Positions 25,841 through 35,055 of a stretch of 64,000 nt of DNA are shown in pieces. The stretch comes from UBA1141 sp963665155 (GTDB lineage Bacteria; Chloroflexota; Dehalococcoidia; Lucifugimonadales; UBA3495). Each line of letters opens with the position of its first letter. The stretch's first letter is position 1. The translations under genes were made by a program, and so were the position numbers. The notes under the pieces are model-generated. The model made no database searches, was not told the origin of the DNA, and saw nothing but the letters and a program-made list of their open reading frames with translations. The stretch is taken from NCBI GenBank assembly GCA_963665155.2, contig CAXXFI010000001.1, positions 310,001-374,000 on the forward strand, written 5' to 3'.

Positions 25841-26970
25841 GGCTCTACATCCCTCACTTGGTATATGGGCGGTCTGCAGCCCAGCAGGGCTTCCAGTTGC
25901 CGCATCATTTCTTTAAGTTGTTCCTGCTTGCGAACGTCGGAGAATAGACTGGACTGGATTCCGGACTGGCCGGTGAGTCCGGCCAAGGTAAGCTTCATGT
26001 CCTCCAAGGGGCCGGGCATGGTAACAATGGACAATCGGCTTTTCAGGGCGAAGAGTGCTCGTTCTTTGCTGCCCACCGCTTCTTTGAAGGCGAAACGCTT
26101 GGTCCAAGGAGGGCGGCGGAACACCTGGCTTTCTACGGTGGCGGTGCGTGCGTACCGGCCCCGGATTAGAGGACGGGTAAAGGCGCGGCCCAATAAAGTC
26201 TCCACGGCGGTCAGGATGGCGTGTTGGGTCACCGTAGGTGAAGGGAAGGTCAGGAACTCTGTCACCACCTCTTCCCGTTGATAAGGCAAAAGCGGATTTG
26301 AGTCGATGCCATTAGCCAACTCCCAAGCCCTTTTCCCTTCGGACTTTAATTGTGACTGGACTGAACCTACTTTCAGGCTGGCCAACTGGCCAAGGGTGTG
26401 CAGGCCAAAGCGGTGCAGGCGCTCCTTGCTGTTCCAGGACAAAGGCAACAGGTTTACGGAGAAGTCTTTCAGGAACCCGGCTGTGTCTTGGGGGACCCTT
26501 GTGGCCCGTCCACCGCTGCTGGTTACCGAAGCAACATAGGCTGGGAACTTCCCTGCGGCCACACCGATGCGCGGGTTGAACTCTTCGGGCACGGCTTGGA
26601 GCAGCGAGGTTATGAGCCGGGCTTCGTCGCCGTACATAGCTTCCAGCCCGTCCAATCCCACGTAGGCGCAGCCCAACTCCGCCTTCTCGACCAAGGGGCT
26701 TCGCTGTTCCAAGCTGTTGATCATGCCATCGAAGACCGTCTCGTAGTAGGGCGTGTCGGCTTGAAGCAGGGTCGCGCTCTTGCAGCGGGACACGGCTTCT
26801 TGAAGAGACATGCCTGAGACGACTCCCCGGGCTTCCGAGGAGCTGTCCAGCACCAAGTCTTTGGAGCCGTAGCTCTCGGTAATAATCACCGGCCTTCGCC
26901 GCAACTCGGGGTAGCGGCGCAGCTCGGCCTTTATGGGTAGATGGGTTATGAGTATGCAAGCGATTTTCAT
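25789..26970 (-). CDS. imuB: ImuB-like inactive Y-family polymerase
   Basis: 393 residues with a Y-family fold: N-terminal palm (KIACILITHLPIKAELRRYP), RPVIITESYG, ARGVVSGMSLQEAVSRC, YVGLDGLEAMYGD, FNPRIGVAAGKFPAYVAS, helix-hairpin-helix (HRFGLHTLGQLASL) and a little-finger domain (GRYARTATVESQVF). The catalytic carboxylates of active enzymes are missing: the D-x-D motif is replaced by CILITHL and the S-x-D-E motif by YVGLDG. This is the signature of ImuB, the non-catalytic adaptor that links DnaE2 to the clamp in SOS mutagenesis. No ImuA or LexA gene is nearby and I see no clear SOS box upstream, where repeats occupy the leader. Confidence 0.8.
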   Translation of the reverse strand: MKIACILITHLPIKAELRRYPELRRRPVIITESYGSKDLVLDSSSEARGVVSGMSLQEAVSRCKSATLLQADTPYYETVFDGMINSLEQRSPLVEKAELGCAYVGLDGLEAMYGDEARLITSLLQAVPEEFNPRIGVAAGKFPAYVASVTSSGGRATRVPQDTAGFLKDFSVNLLPLSWNSKERLHRFGLHTLGQLASLKVGSVQSQLKSEGKRAWELANGIDSNPLLPYQREEVVTEFLTFPSPTVTQHAILTAVETLLGRAFTRPLIRGRYARTATVESQVFRRPPWTKRFAFKEAVGSKERALFALKSRLSIVTMPGPLEDMKLTLAGLTGQSGIQSSLFSDVRKQEQLKEMMRQLEALLGCRPPIYQVRDVEPWSRIPERRQALVPFDP

Positions 26971-26972
26971 GT

Positions 26973-27404
26973 TTAGCGGTCAGCCATCAAGCGGTCAGCT
27001 TTCAGCTTTATCCCCCCTTTGTTAAATGGGGTTAGGGGGATTTCGTCTACTTGATTCATTAAAATGCCCAGGATTGCAGCCACAACTGCATCAATCTCTT
27101 GCAATACCTGGGCATTGGTAAAACGCAGCACCCCCAGTCCTGCGTTTGTCAGGTAAATGTCCCGCTCTGCATCGTTTTGCTTGTGCTTTAGCCTCAGGTG
27201 TTGCGAACCATCCACCTCCACAACCAACTTTGCTCTGGGTGCGTAAAAGTCAACGATGTAAGTCCCTATGGGCTTCTGTCGATAAAATTGGGTGCGTTGA
27301 AGTTGTTTTTTACGCAAGCGCGACCACAATATTTGCTCACTGGCAGTCATTTCTGTGCGCAAGCTACGTGCGATATGTTTTAGGTTGGAGTTGTATTTGA
27401 GCAT
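26973..27404 (-). CDS. DUF559 endonuclease-like protein, copy 2
   Basis: 143 residues from ATG 27404, where similarity to copy 1 starts (MLKYNSNLKHIARSLRTEMT against MLKYNPNLKQSARRLRKEMT). The frame is open further upstream, but that part reads through a palindromic repeat and is unlikely to be used. Core motifs are QKPIGTYIVDFYAP and KLVVEVDGSQH. The C-terminus (DEIPLTPFNKGGIKLKADRL) is encoded by a palindromic repeat plus heptamer-type sequence, so the repeat has extended the protein. It ends 2 nt before the imuB-like start, consistent with one transcript for DUF559, imuB, its tail, DUF559 and dnaE2. Confidence 0.8.
   Translation of the reverse strand: MLKYNSNLKHIARSLRTEMTASEQILWSRLRKKQLQRTQFYRQKPIGTYIVDFYAPRAKLVVEVDGSQHLRLKHKQNDAERDIYLTNAGLGVLRFTNAQVLQEIDAVVAAILGILMNQVDEIPLTPFNKGGIKLKADRLMADR
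27009..27045. repeat. Palindromic repeat copy 5
   Basis: TCCCCCCTTTGTTAAATGGG followed by GTTAGGGGGATTTCG, inside the 3' end of the second DUF559 gene (read as EIPLTPFNKGGI). Confidence 0.8.
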
Positions 27405-27438
27405 TGGTGGGTCCTTCGGGGTTTCATGTTTAGCGAGG

Positions 27439-27478
27439 AAATCCCCCCAACCCCCCCCTTTATCAAAGGGGGGGTTGG
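27439..27478. repeat. Palindromic repeat copy 6
   Basis: AAATCCCCCCAACC followed by CCCCCCTTTATCAAAGGGGG, upstream of the second DUF559 gene. Confidence 0.8.
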
Positions 27479-27867
27479 CATTCTGCTGCTGATAGCCATT
27501 TGCTGGGCCACGAATTGTATAGAACGGATGTACTACACAACAATACCTGGAAGTCAGCAATCTTCGAATTATTATTAGATAAAGTTTTAAAAAGTTAATA
27601 AAATTCAAGGGCCTCACTACGAGATAAAGCATGGGCGTCTTGTTGGTGTCTTGTTAAGGGAGTACACGCGTTAACGCTGCATTAACTGACGCCGGTGAGT
27701 AACACTGGCCGTGGCCACGGCCTAAAGAGCACCCTGATCCGTAAGCCACTTCAAAACTTCAAAACTTTAACCGCAAGTTTCGGATAGATTTCCCCTAGAG
27801 GTCTGGCCGGAAAGCCATTGGCCGGGTTTCGCGCTACGCCAAGCAGACGTATTCCAGTCTTATATGG

Positions 27868-27873
27868 TATAAT
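27868..27873 (+). promoter_or_regulatory. Putative -10 box upstream of the thioesterase
   Basis: A perfect TATAAT in GGTATAATAGTATATG. No strong -35 hexamer is visible 17 nt upstream, so the call rests on one element. Confidence 0.3.
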
Positions 27874-27999
27874 AGTATATGTAATACGTTTCAATAACCA
27901 ACTGTTACTTCGATAATCGACGTTAAGAAAACGACGGCGCCCGTCGACCTGCCGCCGAAAGAATTAGCAAAATGGCTTAATGACCGGGTTGCAGGAACC

Positions 28000-28380
28000 T
28001 TGATGGAACCCATGGGGATTAGGGCCATTGAAGTTGGGCCCCAGCGCGCTGTGCCTGAGCTTAAAGTCGGTCCGGGGGTTAAGACGCGGACCGGCTATGT
28101 CCATGCCGGGGCTATGATGTCGCTGGCCGACACCACTGCCACCTACCTGGCCGTGGCCAGTATCAAAGGTAGTTACGACGACCTGGACCGTTTTCCGGTA
28201 GCCATCGGGCTGACCAGCCAGATAGTCAGCAATGTGCAGGAAGGACTTGTCAGGGCCGAGTCCCAAATAGTTCACGGTGGCAGAACCCTGATCGTGGTTG
28301 AGACCCGGGTCACAAGTGGCGAGGGACGCTTATTGGCTGTGGTCAACACGACCCACTTTGTCCGAAACGCTAATCCCTAG
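28000..28380 (+). CDS. PaaI-type hotdog thioesterase
   Basis: 126 residues from a TTG at 28000, or 125 from the adjacent ATG at 28003. GYVHAGAMMSLADTTATYLA is the hotdog active-site helix with the conserved HxG and Asp; VAIGLTSQIVSNVQEGLVRA and SGEGRLLAVVNTTHFVR follow the PaaI/YdiI pattern. In-phase codons upstream to about 27915 read PPKELAKWLNDRVAGTLMEP, which looks like the true N-terminal helix of the family, yet that stretch has no ATG, GTG or TTG. Translation may begin at an unusual codon (a CTG near 27948), or the start was lost. It would hydrolyse acyl-CoA thioesters, probably of aromatic or short acids. Confidence 0.75.
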   Translation: MMEPMGIRAIEVGPQRAVPELKVGPGVKTRTGYVHAGAMMSLADTTATYLAVASIKGSYDDLDRFPVAIGLTSQIVSNVQEGLVRAESQIVHGGRTLIVVETRVTSGEGRLLAVVNTTHFVRNANP

Positions 28381-28467
28381 AGCCTAAAAGGCCGCTCCCC
28401 TTTTTGTGCGAACCGATTTAAGCGCCGGGAATCAAGCGCCGGGAATCAAGTACAATAGTTAAACGAG

Positions 28468-29661
28468 ATGGTGATTAAGATGACCACCAAAATGATCACA
28501 ACCGATCAGGCCAAACCCGGGAAACGGGCCGAAACCGATGAAGTAGAAACCGGGAAAGAAAATGCGATGCCCGACTCGGATGCCTGCTGGCAGGCGGTGC
28601 AAACCCGGGACCGGCGCTTTGACGGGGCCTTCGTTTATGCGGTTCACTCCACGGGCATCTACTGCCGCTGTACCTGTCCCAGCCGCAGGCCCAACCGGCA
28701 ACAGGTAAGCTTTTTCTCCGGTCCGGGAGCGGCGTCGCAAGCTGGCTTTAGGGCCTGCCTCCGTTGCTGTACCGACCAAGATGTCCCAGCGGACCGGCAA
28801 ATGGACTTGGTACGTACCGCCTGCCGTCATATACAGGAAGCGACAGACGGGCCGCCCACCTTGGCGGAGTTGAGTGTTTCGCTGAAAGTCAGCCCTGGGC
28901 ACCTACAGCGGGTATTCAAGCGGCTATTGGGCGTCACGCCCCGCCAATTTGCCGATGCATGCCGCCAGGATCGGTTCAAGGCGAGGCTAAAATCCGGCTG
29001 GGACATCACCGACGCAATGTTCGATGCGGGCTACGGTTCCAGCAGCCGTCTCTATGAGGGCTCTCTCGATAATCTGGGCATGAGCCCGGCCACTTATAAA
29101 CGGGGAGGCAGCAATCGAGGAGGCGGTGGGGCTAGGATTGCTTACGCCATCGTGGACAGCCCTTTGGGACAATTGTTGGTGGCCGCTACCTCCCAGGGCG
29201 TTTGCTCAGTGAAGATCGGCGACGATCAAGAAGAGCTTGAAAGCGAACTGCGGGGCGAGTTCCCCGGAGCGGAACTGGGCCGAGACAACCCGTCCTTGGG
29301 TGAGTGGGTAACCGCTATCGTGGGACACCTGAGCGGGCAGCTACCAAACCTGGACCTGCCGGTGGACGTTCGGGCCACCGCATTTCAAAGGCAGGTATGG
29401 GAATACCTGCGGGCCATACCCTACGGCGAGACACGGACCTATCAGCAGATCGCAATAGAGTTGGGCCAACCGGGAGCCGCTAGGGCGGTGGGCCGGGCCT
29501 GCGCCACCAATCCGGTGGCGGTGGTCGTGCCTTGCCACCGAGTAGTGCGCCGCGACGGAAACCTGGGGGGCTATCGTTGGGGACTCCACCGCAAGAAAGC
29601 CTTGCTGGCCCAAGAACGGGACCAACAACCGGTTCGAAACACGCCCCCTGATCAGCACTGA
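28468..29661 (+). CDS. ada: Ada: methylphosphotriester/O6-methylguanine repair and regulator
   Basis: 397 residues. N-terminal Ada zinc domain (residues about 38-105: FVYAVHSTGIYCRCTCPSRR, then GFRACLRCCTDQ), with the methyl-accepting Cys in the GIYC segment. Residues about 110-205 form an AraC-type HTH (LAELSVSLKVSPGHLQRVFK; GSSSRLYEGSLDNLGMSP). The C-terminal methyltransferase domain has PCHRVVRRDG with the acceptor Cys and the preceding AFQRQVWEYLRAIPYGETRT. Methyl transfer to the N-terminal Cys turns Ada into an activator of its own regulon in other bacteria. An extra Lys/Thr-rich tail of about 33 residues precedes the usual start; ATG at 28567 would remove it. Confidence 0.92.
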   Translation: MVIKMTTKMITTDQAKPGKRAETDEVETGKENAMPDSDACWQAVQTRDRRFDGAFVYAVHSTGIYCRCTCPSRRPNRQQVSFFSGPGAASQAGFRACLRCCTDQDVPADRQMDLVRTACRHIQEATDGPPTLAELSVSLKVSPGHLQRVFKRLLGVTPRQFADACRQDRFKARLKSGWDITDAMFDAGYGSSSRLYEGSLDNLGMSPATYKRGGSNRGGGGARIAYAIVDSPLGQLLVAATSQGVCSVKIGDDQEELESELRGEFPGAELGRDNPSLGEWVTAIVGHLSGQLPNLDLPVDVRATAFQRQVWEYLRAIPYGETRTYQQIAIELGQPGAARAVGRACATNPVAVVVPCHRVVRRDGNLGGYRWGLHRKKALLAQERDQQPVRNTPPDQH

Positions 29662-29772
29662 GACGGGCCTAGCTAGGAGTCTGTCCGATATATCTGAGGA
29701 AACAGTGAGAAAATAGGTCGCCAACGGGAGAGTGAAGGGATAAGCTAAGGGAGATGTGATGGGAGGTGCTCC

Positions 29773-30800
29773 ATGGCCAGCTTTCGCTCTTATTCCATGG
29801 AGCAAGCCTATCTATTGCCCCAAGCCCCCCGTGAGTGGTTGCCCGAAGGGCATTTGGCCTTCTTCCTAGAAGAGATTGTGAGCCAACTGGACCTCAGCCC
29901 CATCTTTGCGGATGCTTTCCGGGGGCAGTTTCCCGATTTCCGGACCCTATCGGACTCCCGAAAAGATCATCTGGAGGCCTTTCAGGCACTGTTCTTGGAG
30001 GTGCTGCGGATGTTCCGTGAGGCAGGTCTGGTGAAGCTGGGACACCTGTCCCTAGATGGGAGCAAATACCAGGCCAACGCCTCCAAGCACAAAGCCATGA
30101 GCTACGGGCGCATACAGGAGGTGGAACCCCAACTGGAGGCGGAGGTAAAAGAGTTGCTGCGCCGGGCGGCAGAGGTGGGCGAGGCCGAGGACGCCGAGTA
30201 TGGGCCGGAGCAGAGGGGGGATGAGTTGCCCGAGGAGTTACGGAGGCGGGAAGGATGCCTGGAGAAGATACGGGAGGCGAGGGGGCGAAGAACCGGGGGA
30301 AGGAGCGAGCTGAGGCCAGGGGTGCGGCGCCGGAAGAGGTAGCCGCCGCCGAGAGGGAGGCGCCAAAGCCCAAGGAACAGAGCAATTTCACCGACCCGGA
30401 CAGCCGAGTTCTCATGGTTGGATTCAGGGCTACAACGCCCAAGTCGTGGCGCAGGAGGTGACATCCCACAGCGGCTACAGCCTCAGGCTGAGGCCCATGC
30501 TGGACGGGCTGGAGGAGAACCTGGCTAGAGTGGGGGTTCCCGAAGAGGAATGACGGCCAAAATGGTTCACAGCGGATGCGGGCTACTGCAGCGAAAGCAA
30601 CCTGAGGACGCTGGCAGAGCGGCAGATTGATGCCTACGTTGCCACTGGGCGAGAGCGGCACCACCTGGGGGGAATCGGCCACCGAAGCCGCAGTAGGACA
30701 CCTCTGCGTGCTGCCCTGCGGGACAAACTGCGGACCACGGAAGGGCGGGCGATCTGCAGTTCCTGCTGCCAGGCATGGCCGAGCCCCTTTTATGATTGCT
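29773..30800 (+). pseudogene. Decayed IS1182-family transposase
   Basis: Starts MEQAYLLPQAPREWLPEGHL, the normal IS1182 N-terminus, but the segment between LSPIFADAF and FPDFRTLSD lacks about 45 residues found in full enzymes. The frame is lost near 30300; the continuation KPKEQSNFTDPDSRVLM is in another frame, and later EVTSHSGYSLRLRPMLDGL and AERQIDAYVATGRERHH are in yet others with a TGA after GVPEEE. It ends where the IS5-type remnant begins. It is not closely similar to the intact IS1182 element at 1.6-3.4 kb. Confidence 0.8.
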
Positions 30801-31702
30801 TTAGAACTCCTAACAAATTGAACTGAGTTAATCTTGGCGCTAGTGGCCGGTTGGCTGTATCTTCCCCTTGTGTGGAGGGGAGGCTGATGGCGAAACCACT
30901 GGTAGATGATGAACTATGGAAATTGATCCAACCCTTATTGCCGGTACCCATGCCCAGACGATGGCGCTACCCTGGCCGAAAGCGCCTGCAGAACCGTCGG
31001 GCGCTGACCGGCATCTTGTTCGTCCTGAAGAGTGGCATTCTCTGGGAGATGTTGCCCCAAGAGATGGGGTGTGGCTCGGGGATGACCTGCTGGCGTCGTC
31101 TTCGAGACTGGCAGGAAGTTGGAGTTGGCAAAACCGTCATGAAATGTTTCTGGCCAAACTGCGAGAAGCCGACCAGATTGACTGGTCTCGAGCCGTGGTG
31201 GATAGCGCCTCCATACGGGCGGTTGGCGGAGGGGGGAAAACTGGGCCCAATCTCACTGACCGGCGCAAGCCGGAGCAAGCACCACCTGATTACCGACGCC
31301 CAAGGGATCCCTCTGGCCGCCATCTTGATGGGCGCTAACCGTCATGATGTAACTCAGTTGCTACCCTTGGTGAAAGCCATTCCGTCCATTCGGGGCCAGG
31401 TAGGACGTCCACGCCGGAGACCAGCCAAGTTCAGGGAGACCGAGCTTATGACTCGGAACCCCACCGGCAGGCGTTGCGATCGCTGGGGATCGAGCCGGTC
31501 CTGGCCAAACGCCTTACCCAGCACGGGAGTGGCCTGGGCATCCATCGGTGGGTGGTGGAGCGAACCCTGGCATGACTGCACCAGTTCCGACGGCTGCGGG
31601 TTCGCTATGAAAGGCGAGCCGACATTCATGAAGCTTTCCTTTCCTTCGGTTGTTCCCTCATCTATTTGACAAGGTCCAAATCAATTTGTTATGCGCTCTA
31701 AG
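30801..31702 (+). pseudogene. Decayed IS5-family element
   Basis: ATG at 30886 opens MAKPLVDDELWKLIQPLLPV, followed by MGCGSGMTCWRRLRDWQEVG. Then the reading frame changes (KLREADQIDWSRAVVDSASI), changes back (SKHHLITDAQGIPLAAILMG), and changes again (DRAYDSEPHRQALRSLGIEP, IHRWVVERTLA, then TGA). Together these give a complete IS5-type transposase with at least three frameshifts and a nonsense codon. The ends TTAGAACTCCTAACAAATTG (30801) and the reverse complement of 31682-31702 share a 10-bp identical core and are probably the terminal repeats. The copy is dead. Confidence 0.75.
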
Positions 31703-31733
31703 TTTAACGTTCCCTCGCCAGTTATTGGTTATA

Positions 31734-33293
31734 TCAGGCATTGACCGAGATAATCTTGTCCCAGTCGATCGACTGCTGGTAGGCGTAGGCAGCCCTCATT
31801 AGGAGCGGGTCGTCGAAAAAGCGCCCCACGAGTTGCATGCTGACGGGGAGACCGGCCGACGACTTGCCCACCGGCAGCGCCAGGGCCGGGTGACCGGTGT
31901 AGTTGAAAGGCAAGGTGTTGCGGGAGCCGGTCCAGTTCGCAGACGCCAGGTTGTCCTCAACTGCCTCCAAGTAGCTACCTGGGACGTGGTTCTTGGGTGC
32001 GGTCATGATGCATGTGGGCATCACTAGGACGTCGACTTTAGCTAATGCGGCGTCGTAGGCTTTGATGTAGGCTGGACGCACATTCTGGGCCTTGGCGTAA
32101 ACCCGACCGTAGTAGTTACGGCGGCTCATCTCGGCAGCGATGAGGGACAGCTTACTTCGCGGCGCAAGCAAGTCGGCCTGAGAGTCCCACATCTTGTTGA
32201 TTGCGGCGATGAGGGAGGCGGGGTAGTAAGTCCTCGTGAAAGCGCCAAAGAATCCGGTTTTAAACACGGAAAGGGCACCTTCGGCCGAGAGGGCGGCTTG
32301 GGCAACTCTAATGTCACGGTGCTCCGGAATGGAGACCTTGGAAACGTCTGCGCCCGCCTCTGCGAAGACGTCGACTGCCGCCATGACTCTGTCTCTCACG
32401 TCGACCTCGGCATCGTCGAAGCCCTCTTCGAGGACACCAATGCGCAGACCGGACATACCGTCGGCCAACCGATTTAGAACGTCAATGTGAGTAGGGACGT
32501 CTCGGGTTTGGCGTGGATCGTAGGGATCGTAACCCGCAGTGGCCTGGAGGGTTGCCGCCGCATCTTCCACGGTACGGGTCAACGGACCTGTGTAGTCGAT
32601 ACTCTGGTCAGAGCCGAACCCGATTCCAAAGTGAGACAACAGTCCGAAGGTAGGCTTGTGTCCTACCAGCCCGGAGAAAGCCGCAGGAATACGGATGGAG
32701 CCGCCCTGGTCGCCGCCGAAGGAAATGTCCACCTCGCCAGCGGCCACGGCAGCAGCGGAGCCCGAGGACGATCCTCCGGTCACGTGATCGTGGTTGTGAG
32801 GGTTGAGAGGCCGGCCATAGTCGCCAATGGCGCCGCCGGTGCCGAAGCCGCCGCTCAATCCGTTCATGACGTTCTTGCCTATGACGGTGCCACCTTCCTG
32901 CAGCGCCCGAGTGACTACCGTTGCGTCGAAGTCGGGGATGAAACCCTCAAGGGCGAAGGTGCCGAGGCTCATGGGTATACCCGCTACAGCGATATGGTCC
33001 TTGTAGCTGATTGTCTTGCCAGCAAGCAGCCCTTCCGCCGCACCTTCAATCCGGCACTTGTACATCCAGGCGTTCAGCGGGTCTTCTTCCGGGCTCGGCC
33101 GGTACCCGGGCTCTCGGGTAGCCGATACCATTGGAGGTTTGGACTCCTCCAACCTGGCTTGCACGAAGGTATCGAACTGGCTCATCTGTTCTATCAGGTA
33201 CTCCTGGTACATAACAGCCTCATCGGGACCCAGGTGAATCCCCAGTTCTTTGGCTACGGCAACGACTTCATCGACGTCAGGTACTGCGTACAT
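31734..33293 (-). CDS. Amidase (amidase-signature family)
   Basis: 519 residues. The Ser-cisSer-Lys triad is intact: Lys in GKTISYKDHIAVAG (about residue 97), the cis-Ser in VTGGSSSGSAAAVAAGEVD (about 172) and the nucleophile in FGGDQGGSIRIPAAFSGLVG (about 196). The C-terminal part (ALAKVDVLVMPTCIMTAPKN; FNYTGHPALALPVGKSSAGL) is normal. The N-terminal extension of about 60 residues with a helical stretch resembles aliphatic or aryl amidases rather than GatA, and no GatB/C genes are near. GGAGGAG lies 6 nt before the ATG. It hydrolyses an unknown amide. Confidence 0.9.
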   Translation of the reverse strand: MYAVPDVDEVVAVAKELGIHLGPDEAVMYQEYLIEQMSQFDTFVQARLEESKPPMVSATREPGYRPSPEEDPLNAWMYKCRIEGAAEGLLAGKTISYKDHIAVAGIPMSLGTFALEGFIPDFDATVVTRALQEGGTVIGKNVMNGLSGGFGTGGAIGDYGRPLNPHNHDHVTGGSSSGSAAAVAAGEVDISFGGDQGGSIRIPAAFSGLVGHKPTFGLLSHFGIGFGSDQSIDYTGPLTRTVEDAAATLQATAGYDPYDPRQTRDVPTHIDVLNRLADGMSGLRIGVLEEGFDDAEVDVRDRVMAAVDVFAEAGADVSKVSIPEHRDIRVAQAALSAEGALSVFKTGFFGAFTRTYYPASLIAAINKMWDSQADLLAPRSKLSLIAAEMSRRNYYGRVYAKAQNVRPAYIKAYDAALAKVDVLVMPTCIMTAPKNHVPGSYLEAVEDNLASANWTGSRNTLPFNYTGHPALALPVGKSSAGLPVSMQLVGRFFDDPLLMRAAYAYQQSIDWDKIISVNA

Positions 33294-33846
33294 GGAGCTC
33301 TCCTCCTATTATTACGGACTGGTGACTGTAGATTTGTGGGATCGGCGGGATTTGAATCGTGAATTTATGTACTCCCGGTACCCAGCCAAATCCGACGAGA
33401 CGAGAGGAGATTACTCCTGCTCTTAGAAGGCTGTCAACAATCATCTCTCTGGTATTCGGATACGATTTTCGCTCGTGACAGCATTATTCTTCGCCATTTA
33501 TGACTACTGGAACCTACGGAGCACATTGCTGCCTAGTACCCCATCGAGCCAAATTGCCGTCACCCACCAAAGAAGACTCGGAGACCATCGGCACATTTCG
33601 TAACTACCCTTTCTAGAAAATATTGACGAAGCTGGCCTTCCTCAAGGTGGCCCCAGGATAGGAGTCAGGACGACAGCCATGCCTCACCTGGTTGGTCGCG
33701 GATTTGTTGACGTGACGCCATCGGCGAATATTGGGCCTGATATTCAATGGTGCTGCCAGAAACAAGCGGATCGGGTATAATACACACTCCTATTCTGCCG
33801 CAAAACCGCATAAATTCGGTTAATCACAAACTATGGAGGCCGAGCT
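33294..33846. other. Divergent intergenic region, amidase / alpha-beta hydrolase
   Basis: No gene seen. A TATAAT at 33776-33781 (GGGTATAATACAC) lies about 65 nt before the hydrolase start and is a good -10 candidate for it. No clear operator was found. Confidence 0.4.
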
Positions 33847-34671
33847 ATGGCAACCGCGAAGGTAAATAACGCCGAAATTTATTATGAAGAGACTGGGACC
33901 GGCCCTCCCATAATTCTTTCTCCCGGCGGGCTGCAAGGAGCCGCTGCGAGCTACGAACCGGTGATCGCTACCCTGGCCCAAGAGCATCGAGTGGTGGTCT
34001 ACGACCGTCGATTCGGCGGCCAGTCCCGCAGTCCTTTGGTGGTTCAGACCTGGGACATGGTATGCGAGGACGTATTCGGGCTGATGGACGTTTTGGGGAT
34101 TGACCAGGCTTATCTGGGCGGTGGTTCATTCGGCGCAGCCATCTCATTGGGCTGCGCTTACCGACAGCCCGAGCGGGTCCGCGCTATATTCCCTTCCAAC
34201 ATCGCCGGCGGCCATATCTGCGACTCGTATTTAACGGGAAAGCTGTTCAAAAGCATGGAAATGGCCACAAGCGACGGTATTTCATCGGTGGTGGAAGCAT
34301 TCGACACCGACGACCGCTTCTCCCCTTTCAGCCCCGAGATCGCCCAAACCGATCAGCAGTATAGAAGTAAACTGGAAAGTATGGAAACTGCGGATTTCGC
34401 CCAGGTGATGCGTGACACCATCTATGCCCTTTTCGAAGGCCCTTTCCCAACATTGGGGATGACCGAGAAGGCGCTTGGCAGCATCCGCACTCCGGCTATG
34501 GTCATGCCGGGAAACAACGACGTTCACCCGAGGCGAGTTGCCGAAATGGTCCACCGCCTGGTTCCCAACTGCCAGTGGGCGGAGGTCCAACCCCATTCCG
34601 AGGAGCCTGCAAAGTACTCAGAACGGGTACTCAATTTTTTGGCCAGTGTCGAGGCCAACGGCCACTCCTAG
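33847..34671 (+). CDS. Alpha/beta hydrolase
   Basis: 274 residues, alpha/beta hydrolase fold. Oxyanion region PPIILSPGGLQG, then HRVVVYDRRFGGQSRSP; the nucleophile elbow is GGGSFGAAIS (Ser near residue 95). The acid is probably Asp in PGNNDVHPRR and the histidine is in VQPHSEEP near the C-terminus. GGAGG precedes the ATG. It is divergent from the amidase gene, suggesting a small hydrolytic pair, but the substrate is unknown; esterase, lactonase and haloalkane-dehalogenase relatives share this layout. Confidence 0.87.
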   Translation: MATAKVNNAEIYYEETGTGPPIILSPGGLQGAAASYEPVIATLAQEHRVVVYDRRFGGQSRSPLVVQTWDMVCEDVFGLMDVLGIDQAYLGGGSFGAAISLGCAYRQPERVRAIFPSNIAGGHICDSYLTGKLFKSMEMATSDGISSVVEAFDTDDRFSPFSPEIAQTDQQYRSKLESMETADFAQVMRDTIYALFEGPFPTLGMTEKALGSIRTPAMVMPGNNDVHPRRVAEMVHRLVPNCQWAEVQPHSEEPAKYSERVLNFLASVEANGHS

Positions 34672-34682
34672 CGATGATGCAG

Positions 34683-34758
34683 GATTCACCAGACAGGGCC
34701 ACGCAACCCGCATGGCGCGCAACTTCTTTTCAGTCGAGGTCGCCCTGTCCGGTGAATC
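34683..34758. terminator. Long inverted repeat after the hydrolase gene
   Basis: GATTCACCAGACAGGGC (34683-34699) pairs with GCCCTGTCCGGTGAATC (34742-34758) with a single mismatch. A 42-nt spacer separates the arms. It starts 12 nt after the hydrolase stop. No U-run follows on the plus strand, so it may be a Rho-type or mRNA-stabilising structure, or a small mobile palindrome, rather than an intrinsic terminator. The rest of 34672-35055 shows nothing recognisable. Confidence 0.5.
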
Positions 34759-35055
34759 TCAAGGGACAATAAGGGTTGGGAATTGGGGCCAACGTCAGTG
34801 CCTGTCGCTGATCTCTTAAAGGACACCCCGAACCGACAGGCGCACTTGAGGTGGATTAAGTTTACGCCCGATGATCGCGCGATTAATTTCGCTTCACTTT
34901 TGAGATTGAGAAGGATTGGTCTCGCCGATCTCGAAGCTTTAGCCGGGCGCTGACTTGACAATTAATGCTCCCAAGCCTATCTTCTCGCTACCGGTAAAGA
35001 GCTAGCCTCACTGGGCAGCCCATGATGATGCCGTGTCCCTCTGAATTAAGGGGAT

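Larger units (their letters stand above)
27405..27999. other. Intergenic region between DUF559 gene and thioesterase
   Basis: The left end holds palindromic repeat copy 6. The middle (27530-27860) shows nothing recognisable. The right end has a promoter-like TATAAT at 27868-27873 facing the thioesterase gene, followed by an open frame in phase with it. Confidence 0.4.

Noticed and set aside
32487..33362. 291-codon plus-strand frame opposite the amidase
   Set aside because: The amidase catalytic triad is intact on the minus strand; the antisense product has no domain.
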